From positions 1 to 42,690 of the forward strand of contig MNWW01000002.1 of the NCBI GenBank assembly GCA_001871415.1: a stretch of 42,690 nt of DNA, given 5' to 3'. Origin of the DNA: Candidatus Woesearchaeota archaeon CG1_02_57_44. GTDB lineage: Archaea > Nanobdellota > Nanobdellia > Woesearchaeales > CG1-02-57-44. Both the position numbers and the translations under genes were made by a program. The first letter of the stretch is position 1, and each line of letters opens with the position of its first letter. Under the pieces are notes generated by a model, which ran no database searches, was not told the origin of the DNA, and was given only the letters and a program-made list of their open reading frames with translations. Shown here piece after piece: positions 1-7,423 of the stretch.

Positions 1-315
1 GGTATCCATATCTCTGAAGAGTCGGAGTGCCAGCATACGGACCGCGAGATATGGGAGTCTACCATCGCGACCTTCCTTGCCAAGTTCCTCTTTGCCAGCA
101 CCTTCCTGATTCCCGTGCTGTTGTTGCCCTTGCAGCACGCGATTGAAGTCAGTATCGTCTGGGGGCTGCTGGTGCTGAGCATGCTCTCCTGGCGCATGGC
201 CACCACCGAGCATAAGAGGCCCTGGCGCGTCGTCGCAGAGCACTTGTTCATCGCCATGGCGGTCATCAGCATAACGAACCTGGCGGGCAAGCTGGTGGCG
301 AGCGTGTTTGGATAA
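1..315 (+). CDS. C-terminal part of a VIT1/CCC1-like membrane transporter (5' truncated)
   Basis: The frame is open from the first base of the window to the TAA at 313-315, so this is the 3' end of a longer gene; the start lies outside. The 104 visible residues hold a charged stretch (EESECQHTDREIWES) followed by three hydrophobic helices, with a short cationic loop (TTEHKRPWR) before the last helix, which ends at a GKLV motif. Helix spacing and the final glycine-containing helix resemble the C-terminal half of VIT1/CCC1 vacuolar iron/manganese transporters. The match is by pattern only and another three-helix membrane family is possible. It is transcribed away from the next gene, which lies on the opposite strand. 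Confidence 0.45.
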   Translation, partial: GIHISEESECQHTDREIWESTIATFLAKFLFASTFLIPVLLLPLQHAIEVSIVWGLLVLSMLSWRMATTEHKRPWRVVAEHLFIAMAVISITNLAGKLVASVFG

Positions 316-404
316 GATGGATGAGGTGGCACCGACAGGCGGGTGTATATCAAGGTCTGATGTGTGCGCGAGTCTGGCAGGCGGTATCCGCTCACCTTGA
401 ACAG

Positions 405-1280
405 CTACATCCCAAGCTCATCCATGGCGTCGAGCACGAGTCGGGACTTCCACTCGTTGTTCGGATGGACGCTCGCCATGGAGTAAACGAGTGAATTTGC
501 GGACAGGTTAATGTCCGTGTGGTCCATGAGGGCGACGGTGCGTGGCGGGATGCCTGCTGCAAGAAATCCGCCCAATGCGGCGTAGGACGTATGCGTAGGA
601 AGTGCTGTCCACGCGTCGAGAAGATGCTCCCGTGCCATATAAGTCGCATAGCGCTCTTCCTGCGGTGTCACAGCCAGCGCAGCATGGTGCGAGAGGAGGG
701 TGTTCTGAATGCATATGGCATTCTCCCAGTAAGGATCCAAAGCAGTCTGCGTGGTGAAATATGCATCTCCCCATTCTCCGCGGACTTGTCTGAACGCGGC
801 CCTGCTGGCTGCTTCGGTCGCGAGGATCTCAAGATGCGGCCGGTCCCAGGGGAACTCGTAAACAGTGGGTGAAGTACCATGCTGATCTACGAGAATCACA
901 TGGTCTGGGAAATTGATGGTACCTGAATCTGACGCGACTTCAAAATAGGGCGGATAATCAAGGGCATCCACGCCATAGCCGAAGCGGGTTTTCGCTATGC
1001 GCTGCCGCTCGTCGCATGCCCGTGCATATACCTCAGGAGTATCGACCAGAAGGTTAAGCTCAAGTGTTTCGTCGTACCACGCGATGACGCGTTGCGCGGC
1101 CTCGCTTGCCGCTGCCATGACATCCTGCGGTGCGACAGGGTCTGCAGGGTGCAGGAGCGCATCCTGGGAATCCATGACTATACGGCCGAATAACTCGTTG
1201 GTTGGAACCAGTTCCGGACAGTGCAATCGTTCCCTGATGGGGCTCCAGAGCTGCTGGGGTGTGGGTGCGGAAAGTCTCAT
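405..1280 (-). CDS. Orphan 291-residue protein of unknown function
   Basis: A long minus-strand frame with typical codon use for the window, beginning at ATG 1280. I do not recognise a family. It has no signal peptide or membrane segment and looks cytosolic. The middle is rich in aromatic and acidic residues (for example YDETLELNLLVDTPEVYAR, then VYEFPWDRPHLE near residues 140-150), and the C-terminal third carries ALMDHTDINLSANSLVYSM. No nucleotide-binding loop or metal-binding cysteine cluster is visible. It starts 17 bases after the stop of the zinc-ribbon gene at 1298-1471, so the two are probably one transcript. The 89 bases downstream of its stop, before the truncated transporter gene, hold nothing obvious. 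Confidence 0.75.
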   Translation of the reverse strand: MRLSAPTPQQLWSPIRERLHCPELVPTNELFGRIVMDSQDALLHPADPVAPQDVMAAASEAAQRVIAWYDETLELNLLVDTPEVYARACDERQRIAKTRFGYGVDALDYPPYFEVASDSGTINFPDHVILVDQHGTSPTVYEFPWDRPHLEILATEAASRAAFRQVRGEWGDAYFTTQTALDPYWENAICIQNTLLSHHAALAVTPQEERYATYMAREHLLDAWTALPTHTSYAALGGFLAAGIPPRTVALMDHTDINLSANSLVYSMASVHPNNEWKSRLVLDAMDELGM

Positions 1281-1297
1281 ATTCTGCCAGAAAAAAT

Positions 1298-1471
1298 TCA
1301 GTCTTCATCAATGTTACTGGCTTCCTCGATGATGGCGCCACACTTCTTGCAGTAGTGCTCGCCGTCATCGTAGCCGATGTCATCGTCTTCAGCGCCGCAG
1401 TCAGGGCATTTGAGGACTTTTTCGTGCTTTCGCTCCTCTTCATCCTTGCTGTAGCGATCAATAAGTGCCAT
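1298..1471 (-). CDS. Small zinc-ribbon protein
   Basis: A 57-residue acidic protein with a basic N-terminal helix (YSKDEEERKHEKVLK), then CPDC and CKKC knuckles about 23 residues apart, the standard four-cysteine zinc ribbon. The frame is open to an ATG at 1489, but a BRE/TATA element at 1496-1510 (CCGAAAAG followed by GTTTTTAT) sits 29 bases upstream of the ATG at 1471, so I take 1471 as the start of a leaderless message. It is followed 17 bases later by the orphan gene at 405-1280. Small zinc ribbons of this kind usually bind nucleic acid or a partner protein; the specific role is unknown. Confidence 0.7.
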   Translation of the reverse strand: MALIDRYSKDEEERKHEKVLKCPDCGAEDDDIGYDDGEHYCKKCGAIIEEASNIDED

Positions 1472-1495
1472 AATCAGTTGATTTCTCACTGCAGG

Positions 1496-1510
1496 ATAAA
1501 AACTTTTCGG
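1496..1510 (-). promoter_or_regulatory. BRE/TATA promoter of the zinc-ribbon gene
   Basis: On the minus strand CCGAAAAG (BRE-like) runs directly into GTTTTTAT. Its centre is about 29 bases from ATG 1471, the normal distance from TATA box to transcription start in archaea, predicting a leaderless transcript. Confidence 0.55.
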
Positions 1511-1674
1511 GTTTGGTTAAAGGATATCGGTGTATTATTAGTGCAATTCGTATCAAAATAAACTATCTTTTCCGATTACTAACATCATATACACAGGTTC
1601 TGCCGCTGTCTTCCTGGTTTCAACCAAGAATGCTTCGAGCACCTGGAGAATAACTCCAGTCTACCTGAGGATAC

Positions 1675-1683
1675 CTTAAAATA
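1675..1683 (+). promoter_or_regulatory. TATA box of tRNA-Ser
   Basis: CTTAAAATA lies 27-35 bases upstream of the first base of the mature tRNA, the expected position for an archaeal TATA box driving a tRNA gene with almost no 5' leader. Confidence 0.5.
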
Positions 1684-1709
1684 CCATTGCTCAATCGTTA
1701 GCAAAGCAG

Positions 1710-1793
1710 GCCAGGGTGGCGGAATCTGGTAACGCGCTCGCCTCGAGAGCGGGTGGCCGCAAGGCCTTTTGGGTTCAAATCCCAACCCTGGCG
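1710..1793 (+). tRNA. tRNA-Ser (anticodon CGA)
   Basis: A complete class II cloverleaf: acceptor GCCAGGG/CCCTGGC, anticodon stem CTCGC/GCGGG with loop CTCGAGA (anticodon CGA, reading UCG), a long variable arm with a GGCC-GCAA-GGCC hairpin, and T-arm TTGGG/CCCAA enclosing TTCAAAT. The discriminator base is G, as expected for serine. No intron and no encoded CCA. It converges on the DEAD-box helicase gene, whose stop lies ten bases downstream on the other strand. Confidence 0.95.
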
Positions 1794-1802
1794 TCCTGCT
1801 CA

Positions 1803-3122
1803 CTACACGAACCTTCTCTGCAGCGGGTCCCAGACCTTGCCGCGCTCTGAGCGCTCTGACCGTTCATGGTCGCGATCGCTGCTGCGTGGGCCGGATTCAC
1901 TGCTGCGTCCAAAACCGCCTCTGCTTCCAGAGCTTCCTCGTCCATAGCTTCGCGGGCCGCCTCGTCCACGACCTTCCCTGTCGCCGCGATCGCCACGCGC
2001 ATCAAACGGTATGCGCTCGAACTTGACCATCGGCAGTTTCTGGATATTGACGTGGTGCCTTCCCTGGATCTCACGGAATGCGTCGTGGTCCTTGTTGGAG
2101 AGCAGCGTTATGGCTTTGCCCTGCTCGCCTGCTCGTGCAGTCCTGCCGATGCGATGGATATATTCCTGCGGGTCATTGGCCAGGTCGTAGTTGAAGATAT
2201 GGCTGACATCCTTGATATCTATTCCTCTTGCAGCCACTGCTGAGGCCACGAGCACAGGCGGCTTTCCCTTGTTGAAATCCTCCATGACCGCAAGTCGCCT
2301 GCTCTGGCTCAGCTTGCCATGGATGGCCTCATTGTCAATGCCCTGCTTCTTGAGGTTCCTGGAGACGATATCGACTGTCGCCCGCGTGCTGCAGAAGATG
2401 ATGCATCGATGCACAGACTCCTTACGAAGCAGGTGCATGAGCAAGGAGAATTTCTCCTGTGGTTTGACATCATAGTAGTATTGTTTCAACGCGTCGGCCT
2501 CGACCATGGCCTTGGCCTCAACGACCACCGGGTTTTGCATATGCCTTTGCTGGATGGCCTGTATCTCGCTGGAAAGGGTCGCGCCGAAGAGCAGCATCTG
2601 CTTTTCCGCTGGCATGAATGACATGATGCGTTCGACATCTTCGATAAATCCCATTTCCACCATCTTGTCCGCTTCGTCTAGGACGAACATACTCAGATGG
2701 CTCAGATCGCAATTTCCCTGCTGCAGATGATCGAGCAGTCTTCCGGGGGTCGCGACAATGACTTCGCACTTACGCATCTTCTGTATCTGCAGATCGTAGC
2801 CCACGCCGCCATAGACTGTGGACACACTGGTGTCCTTGCGCCACTTGCGCAATTCATTGGCTATCTGCACAGCGAGCTCGCGTGTGGGGGCCAAGACGAG
2901 CGCCTGAGCGGCTTTTCCCGCCTGCAGGCGCTGCAGCAGCGGGACACCAAAGGCTGCGGTCTTGCCGCTGCCAGTCCTTGATTTGCCGATGACATCCCTG
3001 CCTTCCAGCACCGCTGGAATGGCGTTTGCCTGGATGTCCGTAGGTTCAGTGATCTCCTGCTTGCGCAGGTTGTCGGCAATAGCTTGAGCTACTCCTAAGT
3101 CTTCAAATGTGGTTTCTTCCAT
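1803..3122 (-). CDS. DEAD-box ATP-dependent RNA helicase
   Basis: An ATP-dependent RNA unwinding or remodelling enzyme, probably acting on structured RNA or ribosome assembly in the cytoplasm. The 439 residues contain the full motif set in order: Q-motif region with F6 and Q31, Walker A RTGSGKT (49-55), PTRELA (79-84), DEAD (149-152), GAT (180-182, usually SAT), IIFCSTRATVD (241-251), ARGIDI (298-303) and HRIGRTARAG (323-332). The last 65 residues are a low-complexity Arg/Gly/Ser tail, a common RNA-binding extension. ATG 3122 starts right before the Q-motif helix, so the start is well placed. Its leader contains a hairpin (see 3146-3209). The neighbouring CNNM gene lies upstream in the same direction but has a separate promoter. 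Confidence 0.95.
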   Translation of the reverse strand: MEETTFEDLGVAQAIADNLRKQEITEPTDIQANAIPAVLEGRDVIGKSRTGSGKTAAFGVPLLQRLQAGKAAQALVLAPTRELAVQIANELRKWRKDTSVSTVYGGVGYDLQIQKMRKCEVIVATPGRLLDHLQQGNCDLSHLSMFVLDEADKMVEMGFIEDVERIMSFMPAEKQMLLFGATLSSEIQAIQQRHMQNPVVVEAKAMVEADALKQYYYDVKPQEKFSLLMHLLRKESVHRCIIFCSTRATVDIVSRNLKKQGIDNEAIHGKLSQSRRLAVMEDFNKGKPPVLVASAVAARGIDIKDVSHIFNYDLANDPQEYIHRIGRTARAGEQGKAITLLSNKDHDAFREIQGRHHVNIQKLPMVKFERIPFDARGDRGDREGRGRGGPRSYGRGSSGSRGGFGRSSESGPRSSDRDHERSERSERGKVWDPLQRRFV

Positions 3123-3145
3123 AGTGTTTTACACCTCTGCGACAG

Positions 3146-3209
3146 GGCAGAGTGAAACAGAAGGAGCATGATGGACTTGTAAGGACTATCAATACTCTCT
3201 GTTTCTGCC
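3146..3209 (-). promoter_or_regulatory. Long stem in the 5' leader of the helicase gene
   Basis: Bases 3154-3161 (GAAACAGA) pair perfectly with 3198-3205, and 3146-3149 (GGCA) with 3206-3209, leaving a four-base bulge on one side: a 12-bp stem with a 36-base loop. It ends 24 bases before the start codon, inside the transcript predicted from the TATA box at 3239-3246. Leader hairpins are a known way of tying helicase expression to cold or to the helicase's own unwinding activity; that role here is inference. Confidence 0.4.
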
Positions 3210-3238
3210 GTATCTATACAGGCAATAATGCTCCTGCA

Positions 3239-3246
3239 TTTATAAA
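3239..3246 (-). promoter_or_regulatory. TATA box of the helicase gene
   Basis: TTTATAAA (palindromic) in an AT-rich stretch between the helicase and CNNM genes. Minus-strand transcription would start near 3215 and give a leader of about 90 bases. Confidence 0.45.
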
Positions 3247-3265
3247 TCTTCCTCTGTCTAGGCTG

Positions 3266-4249
3266 TTAACGAGTCTTTCTCTTAATTACAGAATCGTACT
3301 CGTCAGCAATCTCTCCTACAATCTCCTCTAGCACGTCTTCCATTGTGATGATACCAACGAACTTGCGCCATTTGTTCTGCACCACAAACAGATGCACCCT
3401 TGCTTTGCGAAACCTGTTAAGCACATCGTCAAGCAACGCGTCATCTCGGATGAACTCTACCCGCCGGCGCATGACCGCGCTCACAGGGGTATTGGTATCT
3501 CCTTCCACCTTAATGAGGTCCTTGCTGTAGAGCATGCCCACTACGTGCTTTTTTATCTTGTCCAGAACAGGGATACGACTGTGTCCTTTTTCCTGTATTC
3601 TTGCCAGCAGGGCTATGGTGAGGACATCTGTTGCCTGCAGGGTGTATGCGAGCTCAATGGCTGTCATGGCATCCTTGACCCTCTTTTCAGAGAATTCCAG
3701 GCCGCCTTCCAAGATATCAAATTCGTCCTCATCCAGTTCAGAGCGCCTGGTCTTTTTCTGGTCATCCAGGAATAGCAATAGCTCTCTTCTACTGAGTACA
3801 TGCGGTCGTTCGTTCCCCATGAGCTTCTCCAGTATCAAGGATAGCGGCTTTGCCACTGGATACAGAATTGCCATGAAAAACCAGGCGAACCATGACATGC
3901 GCGAACCAAGATACATACTGTGACGATAAAAAACCGCTTGTGGCAATATTTCTCCAAAAATCACAATCAATGCCGTAGCAGTGATTCCCGCTATGATGCT
4001 GCTGGTGAGCGAGCCGAGATACACCGCCAGAGCCGCGTTGACAGCTACATTACCGAGCAGCAGTGTGGTGAGCAGAAGCATGGATTTATGCCGTAAAGGC
4101 AATATCTTGGCTGCTTGCATATTGCCAAGCTTAGCCCTGCGCTTGAGCGTATAATAATCAAGGCTCATAAGTCCCAGTGTCAATCCAGAAAATAATCCTG
4201 AAAATCCAATAAGCACAAGCACAACTAAAATACGAAGAAAAGAAATCAT
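3266..4249 (-). CDS. CNNM/HlyC-CorC family protein (DUF21 plus CBS pair)
   Basis: A 327-residue integral membrane protein of the CNNM/CorC group, thought to move or sense divalent cations, chiefly magnesium. The N-terminal half is a DUF21 transmembrane module with the diagnostic SGLFSGLTLGLMSLD motif at residues 17-31 and a GEILPQAV motif in the third helix region. Residues about 185-310 form two CBS domains, with DAMTAIE and GIITMEDVLEEIVGEI at their edges. The extreme C-terminal CorC_HlyC domain of longer relatives is missing. ATG 4249 lies inside the T-rich end of the last archaellin transcript, and I see no clear TATA box, so read-through from the archaellin gene is possible. Confidence 0.9.
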   Translation of the reverse strand: MISFLRILVVLVLIGFSGLFSGLTLGLMSLDYYTLKRRAKLGNMQAAKILPLRHKSMLLLTTLLLGNVAVNAALAVYLGSLTSSIIAGITATALIVIFGEILPQAVFYRHSMYLGSRMSWFAWFFMAILYPVAKPLSLILEKLMGNERPHVLSRRELLLFLDDQKKTRRSELDEDEFDILEGGLEFSEKRVKDAMTAIELAYTLQATDVLTIALLARIQEKGHSRIPVLDKIKKHVVGMLYSKDLIKVEGDTNTPVSAVMRRRVEFIRDDALLDDVLNRFRKARVHLFVVQNKWRKFVGIITMEDVLEEIVGEIADEYDSVIKRKTR

Positions 4250-4251
4250 AG

Positions 4252-4264
4252 GAAAAGAAAAAAA
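4252..4264 (-). terminator. Oligo-T terminator after the first archaellin
   Basis: The minus-strand transcript runs TTTTTTTCTTTTCC immediately after the archaellin stop at 4272, the typical archaeal T-tract terminator. It also lies next to the CNNM start codon. Confidence 0.45.
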
Positions 4265-4271
4265 TGTACCC

Positions 4272-4853
4272 TTATGGGTACAAGCTGATTCTCTTGTCCA
4301 CCATCAGGTCCGGTGTGGCGGTATCTACGACCAGTGGCGCACCTACCATGGGTACAAGTGTCAGCTTCACATCCTCGCTCTCATTAACAGAGCGGGGGGA
4401 TTGCAGGCATACTTGTACGACATCTCCCTTGGTCAGATATCCTGTCTTATTGTTGGTGCCTGTTATCTGCCACTTCACGCCGAAATTCAGACCGGCTCCC
4501 ATATACGCGGTGTTTGAGCAATCAATGGATTGATTATACTCATAATCTGACGACTGATCCTTTAGGTTTAAGCTTACCAGCGTATCAGTGAAACGTAGCT
4601 CTTCAGAACCTGAGGCGAGCTTTACTGTCCAGTAGATGTAATCCAGGTCTTGGTCGCTGCCATCTTCTCCATAGACCTCGACTGCGCTGAGGCTGGTTCC
4701 TACTTCCTGTGTTGTGGCTTTGCCTGTGGCAAGTGCCTTGTTTTGCAGGGTTCCTGTGGTGCTGATGAGCACGCTTGCGGCTACTGCTGCCACAAGAATC
4801 ATGGCGATGAATATAATCAATGTTCCCATTCCCATCTCAGCTTTCTTTTCCAT
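4272..4853 (-). CDS. arlB: Archaellin (copy a)
   Basis: A major filament subunit of the archaellum, 193 residues. A very short class III signal peptide (MEKKA, cut before EMGMG) is followed by the hydrophobic assembly helix [18 protein letters not shown]. The outer domain holds Cys112 and Cys149, the pair found in every copy, and N-glycosylation sequons such as NQS at 107. The gene starts 15 bases after the stop of copy b, with GGGAGG eight bases upstream of the ATG and no TATA box, so it is probably co-transcribed with copy b. Its first 160 bases are almost identical to those of copy g, 5 kb away, and both end in MVDKRISLYP. Confidence 0.95.
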   Translation of the reverse strand: MEKKAEMGMGTLIIFIAMILVAAVAASVLISTTGTLQNKALATGKATTQEVGTSLSAVEVYGEDGSDQDLDYIYWTVKLASGSEELRFTDTLVSLNLKDQSSDYEYNQSIDCSNTAYMGAGLNFGVKWQITGTNNKTGYLTKGDVVQVCLQSPRSVNESEDVKLTLVPMVGAPLVVDTATPDLMVDKRISLYP

Positions 4854-4868
4854 TGTTTTGTCCTCCCT

Positions 4869-5483
4869 CTATGGGTATATCGGAATTCTCGTATCCACCA
4901 TCAGATCTGGCGTACTCGAATCAATAACCATAGGTGCGCCCACCATAGGCATCATAGTCAATTTAACTCCTTCACTTTCATTAATCGCCCTTGGCGTCTT
5001 AATGCATACCTGCACGACATCTCCCTTTGTCAAGTACCCGCTCTTGTTGTTGGTTCCTGTAATCTGATAGTTCACTCCAAAATTTGATTGATTTAATAAG
5101 GTCATATTATAGGCAGCGCTGACATTCTGATAGTAACTCGTATTGGCACAACGCACCGACGTATTATACTGATAATCCAATGAAGAATCCTTGAGATTGA
5201 GGCTAAGCAGCGTATCTTGCAACCTGATTTCATCTGATCCGCTTGAAAGTTTTATTGTCATGAACAAGTATTCTATATCTTGGTCGGTTCCATCTTCGCC
5301 ATATGCCTCAATCGCTCTGAGTGATGTTCCAACTTCCTGGCTAGTCGCTTTTCCCGTACTCAACGCTTTATTTTGTAAAGTTCCCGTGGTGCTTATCAGA
5401 ACCTTCGCAGCTACCGCGGCGACCAGAATCATAGCTATAAAAATGATGAGGGTGCCCATGCCCATCTCGGCCTTTTTATCCAT
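4869..5483 (-). CDS. arlB: Archaellin (copy b)
   Basis: Archaellum filament subunit of 204 residues. The signal peptide MDKKA precedes EMGMG and the conserved assembly helix. The cysteine pair is at 112 and 160. It carries an extra segment of about ten residues ([18 protein letters not shown] region) shared only with copy c, rich in N-glycosylation sequons (NVS, NMT, NQS). GGAGGAG lies eight bases before ATG 5483. Its TATA candidates are at 5536-5544 and 5557-5565. First gene of a pair with copy a. Confidence 0.95.
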   Translation of the reverse strand: MDKKAEMGMGTLIIFIAMILVAAVAAKVLISTTGTLQNKALSTGKATSQEVGTSLRAIEAYGEDGTDQDIEYLFMTIKLSSGSDEIRLQDTLLSLNLKDSSLDYQYNTSVRCANTSYYQNVSAAYNMTLLNQSNFGVNYQITGTNNKSGYLTKGDVVQVCIKTPRAINESEGVKLTMMPMVGAPMVIDSSTPDLMVDTRIPIYP

Positions 5484-5512
5484 TGAATTCTCCTCCGCCC
5501 GACCAATAATCT

Positions 5513-5565
5513 ACATCCTTTTCCGGATGTTCTGATATATATACTTGTCGGTCGTCTTTATAAAC
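5513..5565 (-). promoter_or_regulatory. Promoter region of archaellin b
   Basis: Two minus-strand TATA candidates, TATATATAC at 5536-5544 and TTTATAAAC at 5557-5565 (as read on the plus strand). Between the nearer one and the gene lies the inverted repeat ACATCC/GGATGT (5513-5518 and 5525-5530), which would fall at the start site or within the leader depending on which box is used. Confidence 0.5.
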
Positions 5566-5597
5566 GAGGGGTGTGAATCTGTATCTTAGTTGGGGTT

Positions 5598-6218
5598 CTA
5601 TGGATAAATGGCTATGCGGCTGTCCACCATCAGGTCTGGCAGGTTCCCTTCGACCAGGAGTGGCGCCCCTATCATGGGGACGATAGTGACCCTAAACTTT
5701 TCACCCTCAAATATGTCTCGGGGCGTTTTCAGGCAGATCTGCACTACATCGCCTTTTGTGATATATCCGCTTCTGTTGTTGGTTCCCGCAATCTGGTACT
5801 TTATTCCAAAATTGGACTGGTTGAGCAGGGTCATATTGTAGGCCGCGCTGACATTGTGATAATAACTGACGTTATCGCAGCGCACAGAGCTGTTGTACTT
5901 ATAGTCGTAGGATTGATTGCTGAGACTGAATGAGAGCAAAGTGTCTCCGATACGTAGGGGATCTGAGCCTGAATTGAGCTTAATAGTCTGAAAATAATAC
6001 TGCACACTCTGATTCTCTCCATTCTCGGCGTAGGCTTCTACTGTTTTGATGCTGGTTCCCACTTCCTGGGTCGTAGCTCTTCCGGTTCCCAACGCCTTGT
6101 TCTGCAGATTGCCTGTGGTGCTGATGAGCACGCTTGCGGCTACTGCTGCGACCAGTATCATGGCTATGAATATGATAAGGGTTCCCATTCCCATTTCCGC
6201 TTTTTTATCAGTCATCAC
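5598..6218 (-). CDS. arlB: Archaellin (copy c)
   Basis: Archaellum filament subunit, 206 residues. It begins MMTDKKA before the EMGMG cleavage site and the conserved helix. The cysteine pair is at 114 and 162. It shares with copy b the inserted sequon-rich loop and has the highest number of N-X-S/T sites in the set (NQS, NSS, NVS, NMT and others), so it should be heavily glycosylated if the cell has AglB. ATG 6218 is followed by a second ATG; either could be used. Own TATA box at 6266-6276, leader about 26 bases. Confidence 0.95.
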   Translation of the reverse strand: MMTDKKAEMGMGTLIIFIAMILVAAVAASVLISTTGNLQNKALGTGRATTQEVGTSIKTVEAYAENGENQSVQYYFQTIKLNSGSDPLRIGDTLLSFSLSNQSYDYKYNSSVRCDNVSYYHNVSAAYNMTLLNQSNFGIKYQIAGTNNRSGYITKGDVVQICLKTPRDIFEGEKFRVTIVPMIGAPLLVEGNLPDLMVDSRIAIYP

Positions 6219-6265
6219 TCAAATCGCCACCAATATACATAAGTCTATACTTATGGGGGATAGTC

Positions 6266-6276
6266 ATATAAATACC
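6266..6276 (-). promoter_or_regulatory. TATA box of archaellin c
   Basis: GGTATTTATAT on the minus strand, preceded by CGAAA as a BRE-like element, about 48-58 bases upstream of ATG 6218. Predicted start near 6244. Confidence 0.55.
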
Positions 6277-6629
6277 TTTCGATATTGTCTTACAAAGATC
6301 TCTGAAACCCAGCGTTTTTCGCACAGTCTCGCAGTAGTCGTGGCTGATTCATCTAGACTCACCTATTCCTTGCGTAGAAAGGGAATTCATCGTCAGAATC
6401 ATTAAGTCTGCAGAAACTTGAGACTCCTTGCGATGGGTACATGCACCGTCCTTCAGGACGCGCCACCTATCGCAAGAATCAGACGCAAAAATCCTTTGCG
6501 GGCTTTTGAGCGTGAACATCCTGGGGTGTTCGCTGAATCCCGCGCGGTTCGACAAGTCACACTCAATGTGAAGCAAACTCTTCTTACAAAGTCCTCTTTC
6601 ATATCAACGCTAATAATGCCCTGATTAGA

Positions 6630-6665
6630 AGCAGACTAAAAAGAAAAAAGATTAAAAAATAAAAT
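6630..6665 (-). terminator. T-tract terminator after archaellin d
   Basis: On the minus strand the sequence beyond the stop of copy d is a run of T tracts (TTTTATTTTTTAATC, then TTTTTTC and TTTTTAG), the usual archaeal termination signal. Confidence 0.55.
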
Positions 6666-7253
6666 TTATGGGTAAATGCTTACCCTGGTATCGACCATCA
6701 AATCAGGTGTTGTCGAATCAACGACCAGCGCTGAACCGACCATGGGTATCAGACTGATCTTGAGATCCTCAGCTTCATTGATTGGCCTTGGCATGTGCAG
6801 GCACAATTGGACGACATCACCCTTTGTCAGATAACCCGTCCTGTTATTAGTTCCTGTTATCTGCCATTTTGCTCCGAACATGGCCGAACTGGCATTGAAC
6901 TGGCTTGTATTCGTGCAATCAACGCTCTGATTATATCCATAATCGCTAGATATGTCATTCAAGTTCACGGTGACCAGCGTATCTATCAATCGAATCTCAT
7001 CTGATCCCGAGGCCAGTTTGATAGTCTCATAGATGTATTCCAGGCTTTGGTTGCTGCCGTCCTCTCCGTACAGCTCGACCGCGCTGAGGCTGGTTCCAAC
7101 TTCCTGCGTGGTGGCTTTGCCTGTGGCAAGTGCCTTGTTTTGCAGGGTTCCTGTGGTGCTGATGAGCACACTTGCTGCGACCGCTGCGACCAGTATCATG
7201 GCAATGAAGATGATGAGTGTACCCATGCCCATCTCAGCTTTCGTTCCTTTCAT
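6666..7253 (-). CDS. arlB: Archaellin (copy d)
   Basis: Archaellum filament subunit, 195 residues: signal MKGTKA, then EMGMG and the conserved assembly helix. The cysteine pair is at 113 and 151. Sequons include NQS, NTS and NAS. The start at 7253 is supported by GAGGT about eight bases upstream (GAGGTCGATATC before ATG), a leader shared with copy f. Own TATA box at 7325-7332 and T-tract terminator downstream, so it is a separate unit. Its 5' part is close in DNA sequence to copies a and g. Confidence 0.95.
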   Translation of the reverse strand: MKGTKAEMGMGTLIIFIAMILVAAVAASVLISTTGTLQNKALATGKATTQEVGTSLSAVELYGEDGSNQSLEYIYETIKLASGSDEIRLIDTLVTVNLNDISSDYGYNQSVDCTNTSQFNASSAMFGAKWQITGTNNRTGYLTKGDVVQLCLHMPRPINEAEDLKISLIPMVGSALVVDSTTPDLMVDTRVSIYP

Positions 7254-7324
7254 GATATCGACCTCATTTTTTATTGGCTACTCTCAAATGTCAATAATAC
7301 ATGTTATTTTTTTGGGAATACTTG

Positions 7325-7332
7325 TATATTAA
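7325..7332 (-). promoter_or_regulatory. TATA box of archaellin d
   Basis: TTAATATA on the minus strand, predicted start near 7301 and a leader of about 48 bases that ends in a good Shine-Dalgarno sequence. Confidence 0.5.
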
Positions 7333-7423
7333 TCTGTCGATTAACTTTCGAATCTATAAAATTCAGACTTTTTCAATCAAAACGGTCTTATGCCGTCTCT
7401 GACTCCATGCCCGGCCTGACTCT

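Larger units (their letters stand above)
6219..6665. other. 447-base gene-free spacer in the archaellin array with a hairpin-rich core
   Basis: No coding frame is convincing here. It contains the promoter of copy c near 6270, a T-tract terminator for copy d at 6630-6665, and between them (6427-6570) a run of perfect or near-perfect inverted repeats: CTTGCGAT/ATCGCAAG (6427-6434 with 6469-6476) enclosing CGTCCT/AGGACG, then CGCAAA/TTTGCG, GAACATC/GGTGTTC and TCACA/TGTGA. The density of short stems suggests a structured RNA; class and strand are undetermined. Confidence 0.4.
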
